Shown here: positions 5,373 through 15,138 of the stretch, piece by piece
Numbering within the stretch: the first letter of the stretch is position 1
Layout of the letters: each line of letters opens with the position of its first letter
Origin: Clostridia bacterium
GTDB lineage: Bacteria > Bacillota > Clostridia > Christensenellales > Borkfalkiaceae
Direction of reading: 5' to 3'
DNA: 38,097 bases
NCBI GenBank assembly: GCA_900769545.1
Contig: CAAGGZ010000148.1
Location: forward strand, 1-38,097
Program-made: the position numbers and the translations under genes
The notes under the pieces: generated by a model
Seen by the model: only the letters and a program-made list of their open reading frames with translations
Databases searched by the model: none
What the model was told of the DNA's origin: nothing

Positions 5373-7277
5373 TTGAAACATAAGCATAATATCGGCGCGA
5401 GAATTTTATTGGCATTGGCGGACGTAATCTTGGTCGTTTTGGCAGGTTTGGCGTCCTATTGGATGACGACGTGGGCAAACGCTCAGTCGCTTGCCGTTCC
5501 CATTGCCGTATGGCTTTGGATTGTGGTAAACGTCGTTCTCACGATTGCTACATATACCTTAGCAGGGTTGTATTCTATGGTGTTTTCCTCTGTGGGAATA
5601 TTGGACGGGATAAGAATATGTTTTTCCGTTATGGTTGTCGGTGGGATAAACGTTTTTTTCGCAGCGGCTCTTGGCAGAGATCATCATATCGGTTTTAGCG
5701 CGACGCTTGTCTTTATGGTATTTATGTTCTTCGGCACGCTTGTGCTGCGTTTCTTAAAACGCGCGTACAATATGCTCAAGCGTAAATACTCGAACGAGCG
5801 TGATTCAAAACGCCGTGTTATGGTTGTGGGCGGCGGCGACGCAGGGCTTACGCTTATCAAAGAAATGATTACCAGTGAAAAGAGCAGAAATAAGCCTGTT
5901 TGTATTTTGGACGATAACGAGCATTTGCTCGGAAAAAATATTTATGATGTCCGCGTTGTGGGTACGACGTACGAAGCCAAAGAAATGGCGCAAAAATATA
6001 GGGTAGAAGAAATTTTCGTCGCTATGCCCTCTGTGGATAATAAAGCGCGCAGTGAAATCATCAAACGTTGCGGCGAATGTGGCTGTCCCGTAAAAGTTTT
6101 GCCTGGGATTTATCAGCTTGCAAACGGTCAGGTCACCATTTCTAAACTTCGCCACGTAGAGATTCAAGACCTTTTGGGCAGAGAGCAGATCAAGGTAGAC
6201 TTAAACGAAGTAATGAGCTATATCAAAGGCAAAGTCGTTATGGTAACGGGTGGCGGAGGCTCGATTGGTAGCGAGCTTTGCCGTCAGATTGCCGCAAAGG
6301 AACCCAAGCTCTTGATTATCCTCGATATTTATGAAAACAATGCGTATGAAATCGAACAGGAATTAAAACGCGGTTATCCCAATTTGAATTTGTTGACGTT
6401 GATTGCCAGCATTCGCGACGCCAATAAAATTCGTGATGTATTCCAAAAATTCCGTCCGCAAATCGTGTTTAACGCTGCGGCGCATAAACACGTGCCTTTG
6501 ATGGAGACTAGCCCTAACGAAGCGGTGAAAAACAACGTATTCGGTACGCTTAACGTAGCGCGCGCGGCGGACGAGTTTGGCGTGGAAACATTTGTACAGA
6601 TTTCTACGGATAAAGCGGTAAATCCCACCAATATTATGGGCGCAACCAAGCGTATTTGCGAAATGATTATTCAAACCATCGGGAAGCACAGCAAAAATAC
6701 GAAATTTGTTGCCGTGCGTTTCGGTAACGTGCTTGGTTCCAACGGTTCGGTTATTCCTTTGTTCAAGAAACAGATTGCAGAGGGCGGTCCCGTAACGGTA
6801 ACGCATAAAGACATTATTCGTTATTTTATGACCATTCCCGAGGCGGTGTCTCTCGTTTTGCAGGCAGGCGCTTACGCAAAGGGAGGACAGATTTTCGTTT
6901 TGGATATGGGCGAACCCGTCCGTATTTACGACCTCGCTTGTAACCTTATCAAGCTTTCGGGGTTAGAGCCCGAAGTGGATATTGAAATCAAATGCACGGG
7001 GCTTCGTCCGGGTGAAAAACTGTACGAAGAACGTTTGATGAAGGAAGAAGGCTTGCAAAAAACGCCCAACGGGCTCATCAATATCGCAAAGCCCATTCCC
7101 ATGGATGAGGACAACCTCTGGACGACGCTTGAAAAGCTCTACGAAGCCGCTTATACGGAAACGGACAGCATGAAAGAATGGGTAAAAGAATTGGTCCCCA
7201 CGTATACCATCGACAAACGCGAAAGCGTTGTAGATACATATATCAAAGCGGCGGCAGAACGAGTAGCGGAAAACTAA
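5373..7277 (+). CDS. Membrane-bound nucleotide-sugar 4,6-dehydratase/epimerase (CapD/PglF/WbpM type)
   Basis: The 634-residue protein has four N-terminal membrane helices (about residues 9-125), a CoA-binding-like Rossmann region (MVVGGGDAGLTLIKE near 150) and a C-terminal short-chain dehydrogenase domain with VTGGGGSIGSE near 290. The catalytic block STDKAVNPTNIMGATKR lies near 410. This long form typically converts UDP-GlcNAc or a related sugar to its 4-keto-6-deoxy product at the inner membrane face, feeding capsule, glycan or glycoprotein synthesis. I prefer TTG 5373 as start because GGAGG (5362-5366) is six bases upstream; the ATG at 5319 in frame has no ribosome binding site and lies inside the leader stem-loop. 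No glycosyltransferase cluster surrounds it. Confidence 0.92.
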   Translation: MKHKHNIGARILLALADVILVVLAGLASYWMTTWANAQSLAVPIAVWLWIVVNVVLTIATYTLAGLYSMVFSSVGILDGIRICFSVMVVGGINVFFAAALGRDHHIGFSATLVFMVFMFFGTLVLRFLKRAYNMLKRKYSNERDSKRRVMVVGGGDAGLTLIKEMITSEKSRNKPVCILDDNEHLLGKNIYDVRVVGTTYEAKEMAQKYRVEEIFVAMPSVDNKARSEIIKRCGECGCPVKVLPGIYQLANGQVTISKLRHVEIQDLLGREQIKVDLNEVMSYIKGKVVMVTGGGGSIGSELCRQIAAKEPKLLIILDIYENNAYEIEQELKRGYPNLNLLTLIASIRDANKIRDVFQKFRPQIVFNAAAHKHVPLMETSPNEAVKNNVFGTLNVARAADEFGVETFVQISTDKAVNPTNIMGATKRICEMIIQTIGKHSKNTKFVAVRFGNVLGSNGSVIPLFKKQIAEGGPVTVTHKDIIRYFMTIPEAVSLVLQAGAYAKGGQIFVLDMGEPVRIYDLACNLIKLSGLEPEVDIEIKCTGLRPGEKLYEERLMKEEGLQKTPNGLINIAKPIPMDEDNLWTTLEKLYEAAYTETDSMKEWVKELVPTYTIDKRESVVDTYIKAAAERVAEN

Positions 7278-7291
7278 TTTAAAGAATTTGT

Positions 7292-8560
7292 ATGTTAACG
7301 AAAGAAAATTACAGTAAATACGTCAAAATTTTAAAAGAGGAGCTCGTTCCCGCAATGGGCTGTACGGAGCCTATCTCGATTGCCTATGCAACGGCGAAAG
7401 CGCGCGCGGTGTTAAATGATACGCCGATTAGCGCAAAGGTGGAAGTGAGCGGGAACATCGTAAAAAACGCCAAGAGCGTTACCGTACCCCACACAGACGG
7501 TATGCGAGGGATAAAATCCGCGTTTATTGCAGGGCTCGTGGCAGGGAATGCAGATGCGGAGCTGGAGGTTATCGCTTCCGTTTCTTCACAGCAGATAGAG
7601 GAAATGAAGCGGATAAAGGAAATTTTTCCCGTGGAAGTGTTCACGCCCGATGACGCGAGGATTTTCGATATCGGTATTACGCTCCGTTCAAAAGCGCATA
7701 CTGCTTACGTCCGTATTGTGGATACGCACACGAATATCGTTTGTATCAAGCGCGATGACGAAGTCTTGTTTGAAAGCATTTCCCTTTTAGAAGAAAAGAC
7801 GGATAAGAGCGTTTTAAACGTAGACGATATTATCCAATTTGCAGACGAAGTTTGCATAGAGGACGTCAAGGAAACTTTAGACAGACAAATTGCATATAAT
7901 ATGGCAATAGCGGAAGAAGGCTTGAAAAATAATTACGGAGCCAATATCGGTAAAGTATTACTTCGAGCGTATCAGCCCGACATAAAAATTACGGCAAAAG
8001 CGTATGCAGCGGCGGCGAGCGACGCCCGTATGAACGGTTGCGAATTGCCCGTTGTTATCAATTCGGGCAGCGGCAATCAAGGCATTACGGCTTCCATTCC
8101 CGTTATCGTTTATGCGCGCGGTTTACATTTATCCCAAGAACAGCTCTATCGTGCGCTTTGTATTTCCAATTTGATTACCATTCATTTGAAAACGGGTATC
8201 GGCGCGCTTTCGGCATATTGCGGCGTAGTGTCCGCCGGCGCAGGAGCGGCGTGCGGCGTTGCGTATTTGCTCGGCGGCAGAAAAGCGGAGATTGCGCATA
8301 CCCTTGTCAATGCGTTGGCAATTGATTCGGGGATTATTTGCGACGGCGCAAAAGCAAGCTGCGCGGCAAAAATCGCTACGGCTGTGGAGAGCGGTTTACT
8401 TGGCTTGAATATGTACTATAACGGAAACGAATTTTTTGCAGGCGAGGGCATCGTCAAGGCAGGCGTGGAAAACACGATTAAGAGCGTTTCAAGATTGGCG
8501 CAGGCAGGTATGCGAGAAACGGATAAAGAAATCATTCGTATTATGTTGGAAGTAGATTGA
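7292..8560 (+). CDS. UPF0597 / CdsB-type L-cysteine desulfidase-like protein
   Basis: A 422-residue member of the UPF0597 (YhaM) family, related to archaeal L-cysteine desulfidase and to the serine dehydratase alpha fold. The family reaction is cysteine to pyruvate, ammonia and sulfide using a [4Fe-4S] cluster instead of PLP. Seen here are the N-terminal PAMGCTEP (C24), NSGSGNQG near 257-264, and CDGAKASC (C350 and C357), which are the likely cluster or active-site cysteines. It starts 14 bases after the dehydratase gene with no clear ribosome binding site, so it is probably co-transcribed. Whether it uses cysteine or serine in this organism is not decided by sequence. A hairpin follows the stop. 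Confidence 0.88.
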   Translation: MLTKENYSKYVKILKEELVPAMGCTEPISIAYATAKARAVLNDTPISAKVEVSGNIVKNAKSVTVPHTDGMRGIKSAFIAGLVAGNADAELEVIASVSSQQIEEMKRIKEIFPVEVFTPDDARIFDIGITLRSKAHTAYVRIVDTHTNIVCIKRDDEVLFESISLLEEKTDKSVLNVDDIIQFADEVCIEDVKETLDRQIAYNMAIAEEGLKNNYGANIGKVLLRAYQPDIKITAKAYAAAASDARMNGCELPVVINSGSGNQGITASIPVIVYARGLHLSQEQLYRALCISNLITIHLKTGIGALSAYCGVVSAGAGAACGVAYLLGGRKAEIAHTLVNALAIDSGIICDGAKASCAAKIATAVESGLLGLNMYYNGNEFFAGEGIVKAGVENTIKSVSRLAQAGMRETDKEIIRIMLEVD

Positions 8561-8571
8561 GATAAAGCAGA

Positions 8572-8610
8572 AAAGAGACGGATTTCTTAGAAGATACCGT
8601 CTCTTTATTA
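8572..8610 (+). terminator. Probable terminator after the CdsB-like gene
   Basis: AAAGAGACGG (8572-8581) pairs with CCGTCTCTTT (8597-8606) across a 15-base loop and runs into TTTATTA. The stem is perfect but the T tract is broken. The following stretch to 8690 is AT-rich and shows nothing else. Confidence 0.65.
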
Positions 8611-8690
8611 CACTTTTTGAACAAAACGCTCAAAACCTTAAAAATAAAGGAAAAAACTTGAAAAATAATACATTTTTCCCGTTAAAATCC

Positions 8691-8720
8691 TTGCCTTTTC
8701 TGCATAGTTTATGTTACAAT
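8691..8720 (+). promoter_or_regulatory. Promoter for the serine-histidine operon
   Basis: TTGCCT (8691-8696), an 18-base spacer and TACAAT (8715-8720), preceded by an extended -10 TGT. The leader of about 65 bases to serC contains no T-box specifier or GGTGG-type core that would signal histidine or serine tRNA control. Confidence 0.6.
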
Positions 8721-8793
8721 GATATTCAATCGATATTTTTGATTAAACTATGTGTTTTATTCGATTTTTTCGTTTAAAAAAGGAGAAGTGATT

Positions 8794-9882
8794 ATGGAAA
8801 GAGTTTTTAATTTTTCGGCAGGGCCTTCGATGTTGCCGTTGGAAGTATTGCAAAAGGCGGCGGCGGAAATGGTATGTTATCAGGACAGCGGTATGTCCGT
8901 TATGGAAATGAGCCACCGCTCCCCTGTATATGAAAAAATTATTTCCGACGCGGAAGAATTGCTTCGTCAAGTTATGCAAATTCCCGATAATTACAAAGTA
9001 TTGTTTTTACAGGGCGGCGCGTCTACGCAGTTTGCGGCAGTGCCTTTAAACCTGTTGCCCGAGGGCGGCAAAGCCGATTACATTTTATCGGGGCAGTTTT
9101 CCACCAAGGCTTATCAGGAAGCGCAAAAATACGGCGACGTTGTGGCGGCGGCTTCGAGCAAGGATTGCAACTTTTCGGCTGTTCCCCAAACGGATAAGTC
9201 GTCTTTCAGGGCAGACGCGGCATACGTGCATATATGTTTTAACAATACCATTTACGGTACAAAATTTTCTTATATTCCCGATACGGGGGATATTCCGTTG
9301 GTGGCGGATATGTCGTCCTGCATTTTAAGCGAACCTTTCGACGTTTCTCGCTTTGGTATGATTTATGCAGGGGCGCAAAAAAATATGGCTCCGGCAGGTC
9401 TTACGGTGGTCATCATTCGAGAGGATTTGCTCGGCAAAGCGAGAAAAGAAACGCCGACGATGCTCGATTATAAAGTGATGGCGGATAACGGCTCTATGTA
9501 CAATACGCCGCCTTGTTACTGTATTTACGTAGCCAAACTCGTTTACGAATGGATTTTATCTCTCGGCGGTTTGGAGAAAATGAAAGAAATGAACGAGCGC
9601 AAAGCAAAGCTTCTTTACGATTATTTGGATAGCCAAGACTATTACACGGCTCCTGTGGAGAAGTCCAGCCGTTCTTTGATGAACGTAACTTTTGTGACAG
9701 GGGATGCGGAGCTCGATAAAAAGTTTGCACAGGAAGCTTCGGGCAAAGGACTGAAAAACCTGAAAGGACACCGCTCGGTGGGCGGTATGCGCGCTTCCAT
9801 TTACAACGCAATGCCTTATGAGGGGGTAGAGGCGTTGGTGGCGTTTATGAAAGAGTTTGCCGCAAACAATCCTAAGGCGTAA
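8794..9882 (+). CDS. serC: Phosphoserine aminotransferase
   Basis: SerC is a PLP enzyme that converts 3-phosphohydroxypyruvate and glutamate to phosphoserine, and can act likewise in vitamin B6 synthesis. The 362 residues match the family length. NFSAGPSMLP opens the protein, MEMSHRSPVY follows near residue 45, and the PLP-lysine region is YAGAQKNMAPAGLT near 190. The C-terminus carries VGGMRASIYNAMP. ATG 8794 was chosen because AGGAG (8781-8785) lies eight bases upstream; the in-frame ATG at 8752 lacks a site. It opens a long operon and is 12 bases ahead of serA. Confidence 0.96.
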   Translation: MERVFNFSAGPSMLPLEVLQKAAAEMVCYQDSGMSVMEMSHRSPVYEKIISDAEELLRQVMQIPDNYKVLFLQGGASTQFAAVPLNLLPEGGKADYILSGQFSTKAYQEAQKYGDVVAAASSKDCNFSAVPQTDKSSFRADAAYVHICFNNTIYGTKFSYIPDTGDIPLVADMSSCILSEPFDVSRFGMIYAGAQKNMAPAGLTVVIIREDLLGKARKETPTMLDYKVMADNGSMYNTPPCYCIYVAKLVYEWILSLGGLEKMKEMNERKAKLLYDYLDSQDYYTAPVEKSSRSLMNVTFVTGDAELDKKFAQEASGKGLKNLKGHRSVGGMRASIYNAMPYEGVEALVAFMKEFAANNPKA

Positions 9883-9894
9883 GGAGTGAGAGAG

Positions 9895-11055
9895 ATGTTG
9901 AAAGTAAAATTGATGAATAAAATCGCCAAAGTCGGCACAGACGTGCTTTCGGCGAACAAATACGAAGTAAGCGCAGACATGGAAAACGAAGACGCTATTT
10001 TGGTGCGCTCCGCCGCATTACATGAAATGGAGTTTTCCTCTAACCTTCGCGCGATTGCCCGTTGCGGAGCAGGCGTCAACAATATTCCCATTGATAAATG
10101 TACGGAAAAAGGGATTGTCGTTTTCAATACGCCCGGGGCAAATGCAAACGCAGTAAAAGAGCTTGCAATCGCCGCCTTGATTTTGGTGTCCAGAGACGTT
10201 ATCGGCGGTGTGAAATGGGTGGAAAGTCTTGCAGGCGAACAGGACGTTGCCAAAAAGGTGGAAGCAGGAAAATCCGCTTACGTTGGGCATGAATTGGCAG
10301 GGAAAACGCTCGGGGTTATCGGGCTCGGAGCCATCGGCGGTATGGTAGCCAATGCGGCGATTTCGCTGGGTATGAAGGTTATGGGCTACGACCCGTACAT
10401 TACGGCGAAAGCGGCGTGGAGTCTTGCGCCCTCCGTACATCAAGCGTCCGATTATGCCGACATTTTCAAGCATTGTGATTATATCACGCTGCACGTGCCT
10501 GCAACGCCGCAGACGAAGAATATGATTTGCGAAAAGACGATTGCGCAGATGAAAGACGGCGTTCGGATTTTGAACTTGGCTCGGGCGGACCTCGTCTGCG
10601 CGGCAGATATTAAATCGGCGTTGGAAAGCAAAAAAGTAGGGGCGTACATTACGGACTTCCCGACGGACGAAACGGCAGGGGTGAAAGGCATTATTGCCAT
10701 TCCCCATTTAGGGGCTTCCACCGTGGAATCGGAAGACCATTGCGCGGTAATGGCGGCGCAGCAGTTGGATGAGTTTTTGACCTGCGGTAACATTCGCAAC
10801 AGTGTGAATTTCCCGACAGTAGGGATTCCGCTTTCCGAACAACCTCGCGTATGTATTATGAATAAGAATATTCCCAATATGCTTACGCAAATCACTTCCG
10901 CATTCTCGGCGGAAAATATCAACATTGAAAATTTAGCGAACGGCTCGAAGGGCGAAGTGGCGTATACGATTGTAGAAACCAACGTGCCTGCGGATGAAAA
11001 TATCTTGAAAAAACTTTCGTTGATAGAGGGCGTATTCGGAGTTCGCTGTTTTTGA
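9895..11055 (+). CDS. serA: D-3-phosphoglycerate dehydrogenase with ACT domain
   Basis: SerA oxidises 3-phosphoglycerate to 3-phosphohydroxypyruvate, the first committed step to serine, passing its product to SerC. The 386-residue protein has the NAD-binding GLGAIGG near 143, the catalytic arginine in LNLARADL and the histidine in IPHLGAST. From about residue 318 there is an ACT domain (NKNIPNMLTQITSAFSAENI), the usual serine-sensing element; the long intervening domain of the largest SerA type is absent. ATG 9895 is preferred over GTG 9886 because AAGGAG (9881-9886) overlaps the GTG and is spaced eight bases from the ATG. hisZ begins 13 bases later. Confidence 0.95.
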   Translation: MLKVKLMNKIAKVGTDVLSANKYEVSADMENEDAILVRSAALHEMEFSSNLRAIARCGAGVNNIPIDKCTEKGIVVFNTPGANANAVKELAIAALILVSRDVIGGVKWVESLAGEQDVAKKVEAGKSAYVGHELAGKTLGVIGLGAIGGMVANAAISLGMKVMGYDPYITAKAAWSLAPSVHQASDYADIFKHCDYITLHVPATPQTKNMICEKTIAQMKDGVRILNLARADLVCAADIKSALESKKVGAYITDFPTDETAGVKGIIAIPHLGASTVESEDHCAVMAAQQLDEFLTCGNIRNSVNFPTVGIPLSEQPRVCIMNKNIPNMLTQITSAFSAENINIENLANGSKGEVAYTIVETNVPADENILKKLSLIEGVFGVRCF

Positions 11056-11068
11056 TAAGGATTAGACT

Positions 11069-12163
11069 ATGTCAGATATAATTTTGAAAAAAGAGGAAAG
11101 AATCGCCTTTGCGTTGCGTTCGCTGTATAGAAAATACGGCTATCTTTCCTATAAAATGAGCAAGTTCGAAGAATACGACTTGTACGTACAAAATAAAGAT
11201 TTTCTTGTCGGAGACGGCGTCATTGCGTTTAACGATACCAATGGGAAGCTGTTGGCGCTCAAGCCCGACGTGACGCTTTCCATCATCAAAAACGATATGG
11301 ACTCGGTTGGAAAAAGAAAGGTATGCTATAACGAAAACGTGTACCGTATTTCCGCAAAGACCAAACAGTTCAAGGAAATTATGCAGGTGGGCTTGGAATG
11401 TATTGGCGACGTGGATATTTACGACGTTTTCGAGACGGTATATCTCGCCGCAGGTAGTCTTGCTTCCGTTTCTCAAAAGTTCGTGTTGGATATTTCCCAT
11501 TTGGGAATCCTCTCGGCGGTGTTAAACGATATAGCTTTGGGTGAGGCGTTCAATCGCGAGGTTATGAAAAAAATTGCGGAAAAGAACGTACACGAGCTGT
11601 CTTCGCTCTGCGAAAAATACAATGTTTCGGCGGCGGATACAGCGCGTCTTATCACTGTGGTCGAGGCGTACGGCGATATGCGCGTTGCGCTTGCAAAGCT
11701 CGCTACGGTTTGTGAAAAGGGAGCGGCGGCAACGGCGTATGCGCAATTAAAAACCCTTTGCGAGTTGTTATCAGCAACCGAATATGCAGACAATATCCGT
11801 GTGGATTTCTCCGTTGTCAACGATATGAATTATTATGACGATATTGTCTTTAAAGGCTTTATAGACGGAATCGGCGAGGGCGTACTTTCGGGCGGCAGAT
11901 ACGATAAACTGCTCTCTAAAATGGGTAGAAAATCGGGCGGTATCGGTTTTGCGGTATATCTTGATTTATTCGAGAGCTTCGGCGAAGAAAAACAGGATTT
12001 TGACGTGGATGTGCTTGTTTTATACGATGAAAAAACGGTAACGGAAAAAGTCATTTCCACCGTTCGGGCGACCACGGAAATCGGCAAGACCGTCCGCGCG
12101 CAAAAATCGGCAGGAACGCTCCGTTATAAAGAACTGTTGGATATAAGGGGGGACGAAAAATGA
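11069..12163 (+). CDS. hisZ: ATP phosphoribosyltransferase regulatory subunit HisZ
   Basis: HisZ is a catalytically dead histidyl-tRNA synthetase paralog that pairs with short-form HisG and mediates histidine feedback. The 364-residue protein keeps class II synthetase-like segments: LRSLYRKYGYLSYKM near the start, LALKPDVTLSI near 65 and the motif 3-like VLSGGRYDKLLSKMG near 275. It lacks the tRNA-binding domain. An AAGGA site precedes ATG 11069. Its last four bases overlap hisG (ATGA), implying translational coupling of the two subunits. The GGRYD block also suits histidyl-tRNA synthetase, but the length and operon place make HisZ the clear choice. Confidence 0.94.
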   Translation: MSDIILKKEERIAFALRSLYRKYGYLSYKMSKFEEYDLYVQNKDFLVGDGVIAFNDTNGKLLALKPDVTLSIIKNDMDSVGKRKVCYNENVYRISAKTKQFKEIMQVGLECIGDVDIYDVFETVYLAAGSLASVSQKFVLDISHLGILSAVLNDIALGEAFNREVMKKIAEKNVHELSSLCEKYNVSAADTARLITVVEAYGDMRVALAKLATVCEKGAAATAYAQLKTLCELLSATEYADNIRVDFSVVNDMNYYDDIVFKGFIDGIGEGVLSGGRYDKLLSKMGRKSGGIGFAVYLDLFESFGEEKQDFDVDVLVLYDEKTVTEKVISTVRATTEIGKTVRAQKSAGTLRYKELLDIRGDEK

Positions 12164-12780
12164 TCAACATCGCGCTTCCCAAGGGCAGACTCGGCGAGAA
12201 GATATACGACGTATTTGAAAAGGCTGGGTACGGGTGTCCGTCCATAAAAGAAAATAGCAGAAAACTCATTTTTGAAAACGCCGAAAAGGGCGTGCGTTAC
12301 TTTTGGGTGAAGCCCTCCGACGTTTCCATTTACGTGGAAAGAGGAGCGGCAGACATCGGCATTTGCGGTAAGGATATTCTTGCGGAATACGCGCCTGACG
12401 TGTACGAATTGCTCGATTTAAAAACGGGCGTTTGTCGTATGGCGGTTGCGGCGAAAAAGGGCTTTTACGACGATGGGCAAACCACGTTAAAGGTAGCGAC
12501 GAAATTCGTCAACTGCGCACAGGCGCACTACGCCTCCAAATGCAGAGAAATCGACGTAATCAAATTGAACGGCTCGATAGAGATTGCGCCCATTTTAGGG
12601 CTTTCGGACGTGATTGTGGATATTGTGGAAACAGGCACGACGCTCAAGGAAAACGATTTGGAGGTCGTGGAAACGATTTTCCCCATCAGCGCAAGACTGA
12701 TTGCCAATAAAGCGAGCTTTAAATTCAAAACGGCGGAGATTGAGGACTTGGCGAAAAAGGTCAAGGAATTGATTGGCTGA
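12160..12780 (+). CDS. hisG: ATP phosphoribosyltransferase, short catalytic form
   Basis: HisG joins ATP and PRPP to give phosphoribosyl-ATP, the first and controlled step of histidine synthesis. At 206 residues this is the short form, which lacks the C-terminal ACT-like regulatory domain and needs HisZ. Family motifs include ALPKGRLGEK at the start, GAADIGICGKD near 62 and the PRPP-binding DIVETGTTLKEN near 155. The start overlaps the end of hisZ. The spacing to hisD is 15 bases. Confidence 0.97.
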   Translation: MINIALPKGRLGEKIYDVFEKAGYGCPSIKENSRKLIFENAEKGVRYFWVKPSDVSIYVERGAADIGICGKDILAEYAPDVYELLDLKTGVCRMAVAAKKGFYDDGQTTLKVATKFVNCAQAHYASKCREIDVIKLNGSIEIAPILGLSDVIVDIVETGTTLKENDLEVVETIFPISARLIANKASFKFKTAEIEDLAKKVKELIG

Positions 12781-12795
12781 AATAGGTGAGAGAAT

Positions 12796-14067
12796 ATGAT
12801 TAAAATATACAAATGCGGCGAAGTATCGCCCGAGGAGATTTTCGCAAGAGTTAATCCTACGGCAAACGTAGAGGGAGTCGTTGCGGAAATTATCGCCAAC
12901 GTTATTCAAAACAAGGACGAGGCGCTTCGGGCATACGCGGAAAAATTCGACGGCGTGCGTTTGGATAGCTTGGAAGTGAGCCAAGCGGAAATTGATGAAG
13001 CGTATGAAAAAGCGGATAAGGAATTTATTGCGGTTTTGGAAGAAGCGGCAAAAAATATCCGTGCGTTTCATTCCAAACAAGTCCGCGAAGGCTTTACGTT
13101 GGAGCAGGAAAACGGCGTAATCATCGGACAAAAGGTAACGCCCATCGAAAAGGTGGGGTTGTACGTTCCCGGCGGTACGGCTGCATATCCTTCCACCGTT
13201 TTAATGGATTCCATTCCCGCAAAAATCGCAGGCTGCAAAGAAATTGTCATGGTAACTCCGCCCACAAAAGAGGGAAGCGTAAACCCTAACATTTTAGCTG
13301 CGGCAAAGGTAGCTGGCGTTACTCGTATTTTTAAGGTCGGCGGCGCGCAGGCGGTTGCGGCGCTTGCTTACGGCACGGAGAGCGTACCCAAGGTCGATAA
13401 AATCGTAGGTCCCGGTAACGCATACGTTGCAGAAGCAAAAAAACAGGTGTTTGGCAAAGTGTCTATCGATATGATAGCTGGCCCCAGCGAAATTCTTGTG
13501 GTGGCAGACGATACCTGTAATCCCGATTACGTGGCGGCGGATTTATTGTCTCAGGCAGAGCACGATAAAATGGCGAGCGCCGTGCTCGTAACGGACAGTA
13601 TGACGTTTGCGCAAAAGGTTTCCGATTCCTTGGAAAGACAAATTCCCACTCTTTTGAGAAAGGAAATCGCAAGGGCGTCCATAGACAACCACGGTAAAAT
13701 TATCGTTGCGGACAACCTGTCGGCGGCGATTGAGATTGCAAACGAGATCGCTCCTGAGCATTTGGAGCTCTGCGTGGAAAATCCGTTTGCGTATTTAGAG
13801 CAAATCAAACACGCAGGTTCGGTATTTTTAGGCAAATACTGTCCCGAGGCGTTAGGGGACTATTTTGCAGGTCCCAACCATACGTTGCCCACCAGCGGCA
13901 CGGCGAAATTCTCCTCGCCGCTTTCGGTGGACGATTTCGTAAAGAAAACACAGTTTTCCTACTACACGAAGGAAGCGTTGGATAAGGTTGCAGACAAGGT
14001 TGCAATGTTCGCTATGAAAGAGGGTTTGGAAGCCCACGCGCGCAGCGCAACCATTCGAAAGGAGTAA
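12796..14067 (+). CDS. hisD: Histidinol dehydrogenase
   Basis: HisD is a zinc enzyme that performs the last two oxidations, L-histidinol to histidine, with two NAD. The 423-residue protein shows YVPGGTAAYPSTVLM near 115, the glycine-rich GPGNAYVAEAKK near 200 and the QAEHD region near 255 that contributes zinc and catalytic residues. APEHLELC near 315 and GPNHTLPTSG near 355 are also characteristic. AGGTGAGAG precedes ATG 12796. Three bases separate it from hisC, whose ribosome binding site lies within the hisD end. Confidence 0.97.
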   Translation: MIKIYKCGEVSPEEIFARVNPTANVEGVVAEIIANVIQNKDEALRAYAEKFDGVRLDSLEVSQAEIDEAYEKADKEFIAVLEEAAKNIRAFHSKQVREGFTLEQENGVIIGQKVTPIEKVGLYVPGGTAAYPSTVLMDSIPAKIAGCKEIVMVTPPTKEGSVNPNILAAAKVAGVTRIFKVGGAQAVAALAYGTESVPKVDKIVGPGNAYVAEAKKQVFGKVSIDMIAGPSEILVVADDTCNPDYVAADLLSQAEHDKMASAVLVTDSMTFAQKVSDSLERQIPTLLRKEIARASIDNHGKIIVADNLSAAIEIANEIAPEHLELCVENPFAYLEQIKHAGSVFLGKYCPEALGDYFAGPNHTLPTSGTAKFSSPLSVDDFVKKTQFSYYTKEALDKVADKVAMFAMKEGLEAHARSATIRKE

Positions 14068-14070
14068 TAT

Positions 14071-15138
14071 ATGAGCAGATTTTTCAGCGATAAATATGCG
14101 TCGCTGATTCCTTACGTTCCGGGGGAACAGCCCAAGGATCAGCAGTATATAAAATTAAATACCAACGAATCGCCTTTTGCTCCGCCGCTCTCGGTGGTGG
14201 AAGCTGTTCGCATCGAAGCAGAGAAAAATCATCTCTATTCCGACCCCGAATGTACCAAGTTTCTTGAAAAGGCGGCGGAAGTGTTCGGCGTAAGGAAAAC
14301 GCAGATTGTGGCGACCAACGGCTCCGACGAAGCGCTCAATTTCATTTTTATGGCGTTTTGCGATGAAAACAGACCCGTTGTATTCCCCGATATTTCTTAC
14401 GGATTTTACTCGGTGTTTGCCGATTTGCACGGCGTACCCTATAAAGCAATCCCCTTAAAAGAGGATTTTTCCATCGATTATCACGATTATATGCGCGTAT
14501 GCGCAAACGTGGTGATTGCCAATCCCAACGCGCCGACAGGGCTGACGCTTAAACGCGCGGAGATAGAGGAAATCGTGAAATCTAACCCCGACCACGTGGT
14601 GGTTATTGACGAGGCTTACGTGGGTTTTGGCGGCGAGAGCTGTGTGCCGCTCATCGATAAATATGACAATTTGCTTATCACGCAAACCTTTTCCAAATCG
14701 AGAAGCTTGGCAGGCGCAAGATTGGGCGTAGCCATTGGCTCGGAGACTTTGATTGCGGACTTGAACACGTTGCGCTATTCCACAAATCCTTATAACGTCA
14801 ACAGAATGACGTTGGAGGCAGGATATGCGGCGCTTTGCGAAGGGGAATATTTTCAAAGTAAGGTTGGGGAAATTTGCGAAACAAGAGCGTATACAACGCT
14901 GGAATTAAAGAAATTGGGATTTGAGGTGTTGAATTCTAATACCAATTTCGTGTTTGCAAAAAACGATAGAATTTCGGGCTTGAAGTTATATGAAGAACTG
15001 AAAAAACGCGGCGTACTTGTACGCCATTTCAATAAAGAACGGTTGCAAGAATACAACCGCATTACCATCGGGACAAAAGAACAGATGGAAATTTTTATCG
15101 AGCAGGTAAAACAAATTTTAAAGGAGCAAGGCAAATGA
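14071..15138 (+). CDS. hisC: Histidinol-phosphate aminotransferase
   Basis: HisC is a fold-type I PLP aminotransferase that turns imidazole-acetol phosphate and glutamate into histidinol phosphate. The 355 residues carry NTNESPFAPP near 30, the PLP-phosphate and pyridine contacts NPNAPTG near 152 and DEAYVGF near 178, and the internal-aldimine lysine in TFSKSRSLAGARLG near 210. AAGGAG ahead of ATG 14071 lies in hisD. The gene overlaps hisB by four bases (ATGA). Histidinol-phosphate phosphatase, which should follow HisC in the pathway, is not encoded in this operon. Confidence 0.95.
   Translation: MSRFFSDKYASLIPYVPGEQPKDQQYIKLNTNESPFAPPLSVVEAVRIEAEKNHLYSDPECTKFLEKAAEVFGVRKTQIVATNGSDEALNFIFMAFCDENRPVVFPDISYGFYSVFADLHGVPYKAIPLKEDFSIDYHDYMRVCANVVIANPNAPTGLTLKRAEIEEIVKSNPDHVVVIDEAYVGFGGESCVPLIDKYDNLLITQTFSKSRSLAGARLGVAIGSETLIADLNTLRYSTNPYNVNRMTLEAGYAALCEGEYFQSKVGEICETRAYTTLELKKLGFEVLNSNTNFVFAKNDRISGLKLYEELKKRGVLVRHFNKERLQEYNRITIGTKEQMEIFIEQVKQILKEQGK

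Noticed and set aside
8721..8793. T-box leader for the ser-his operon
   Set aside because: No antiterminator core or long specifier stem fits in the 65-base leader.
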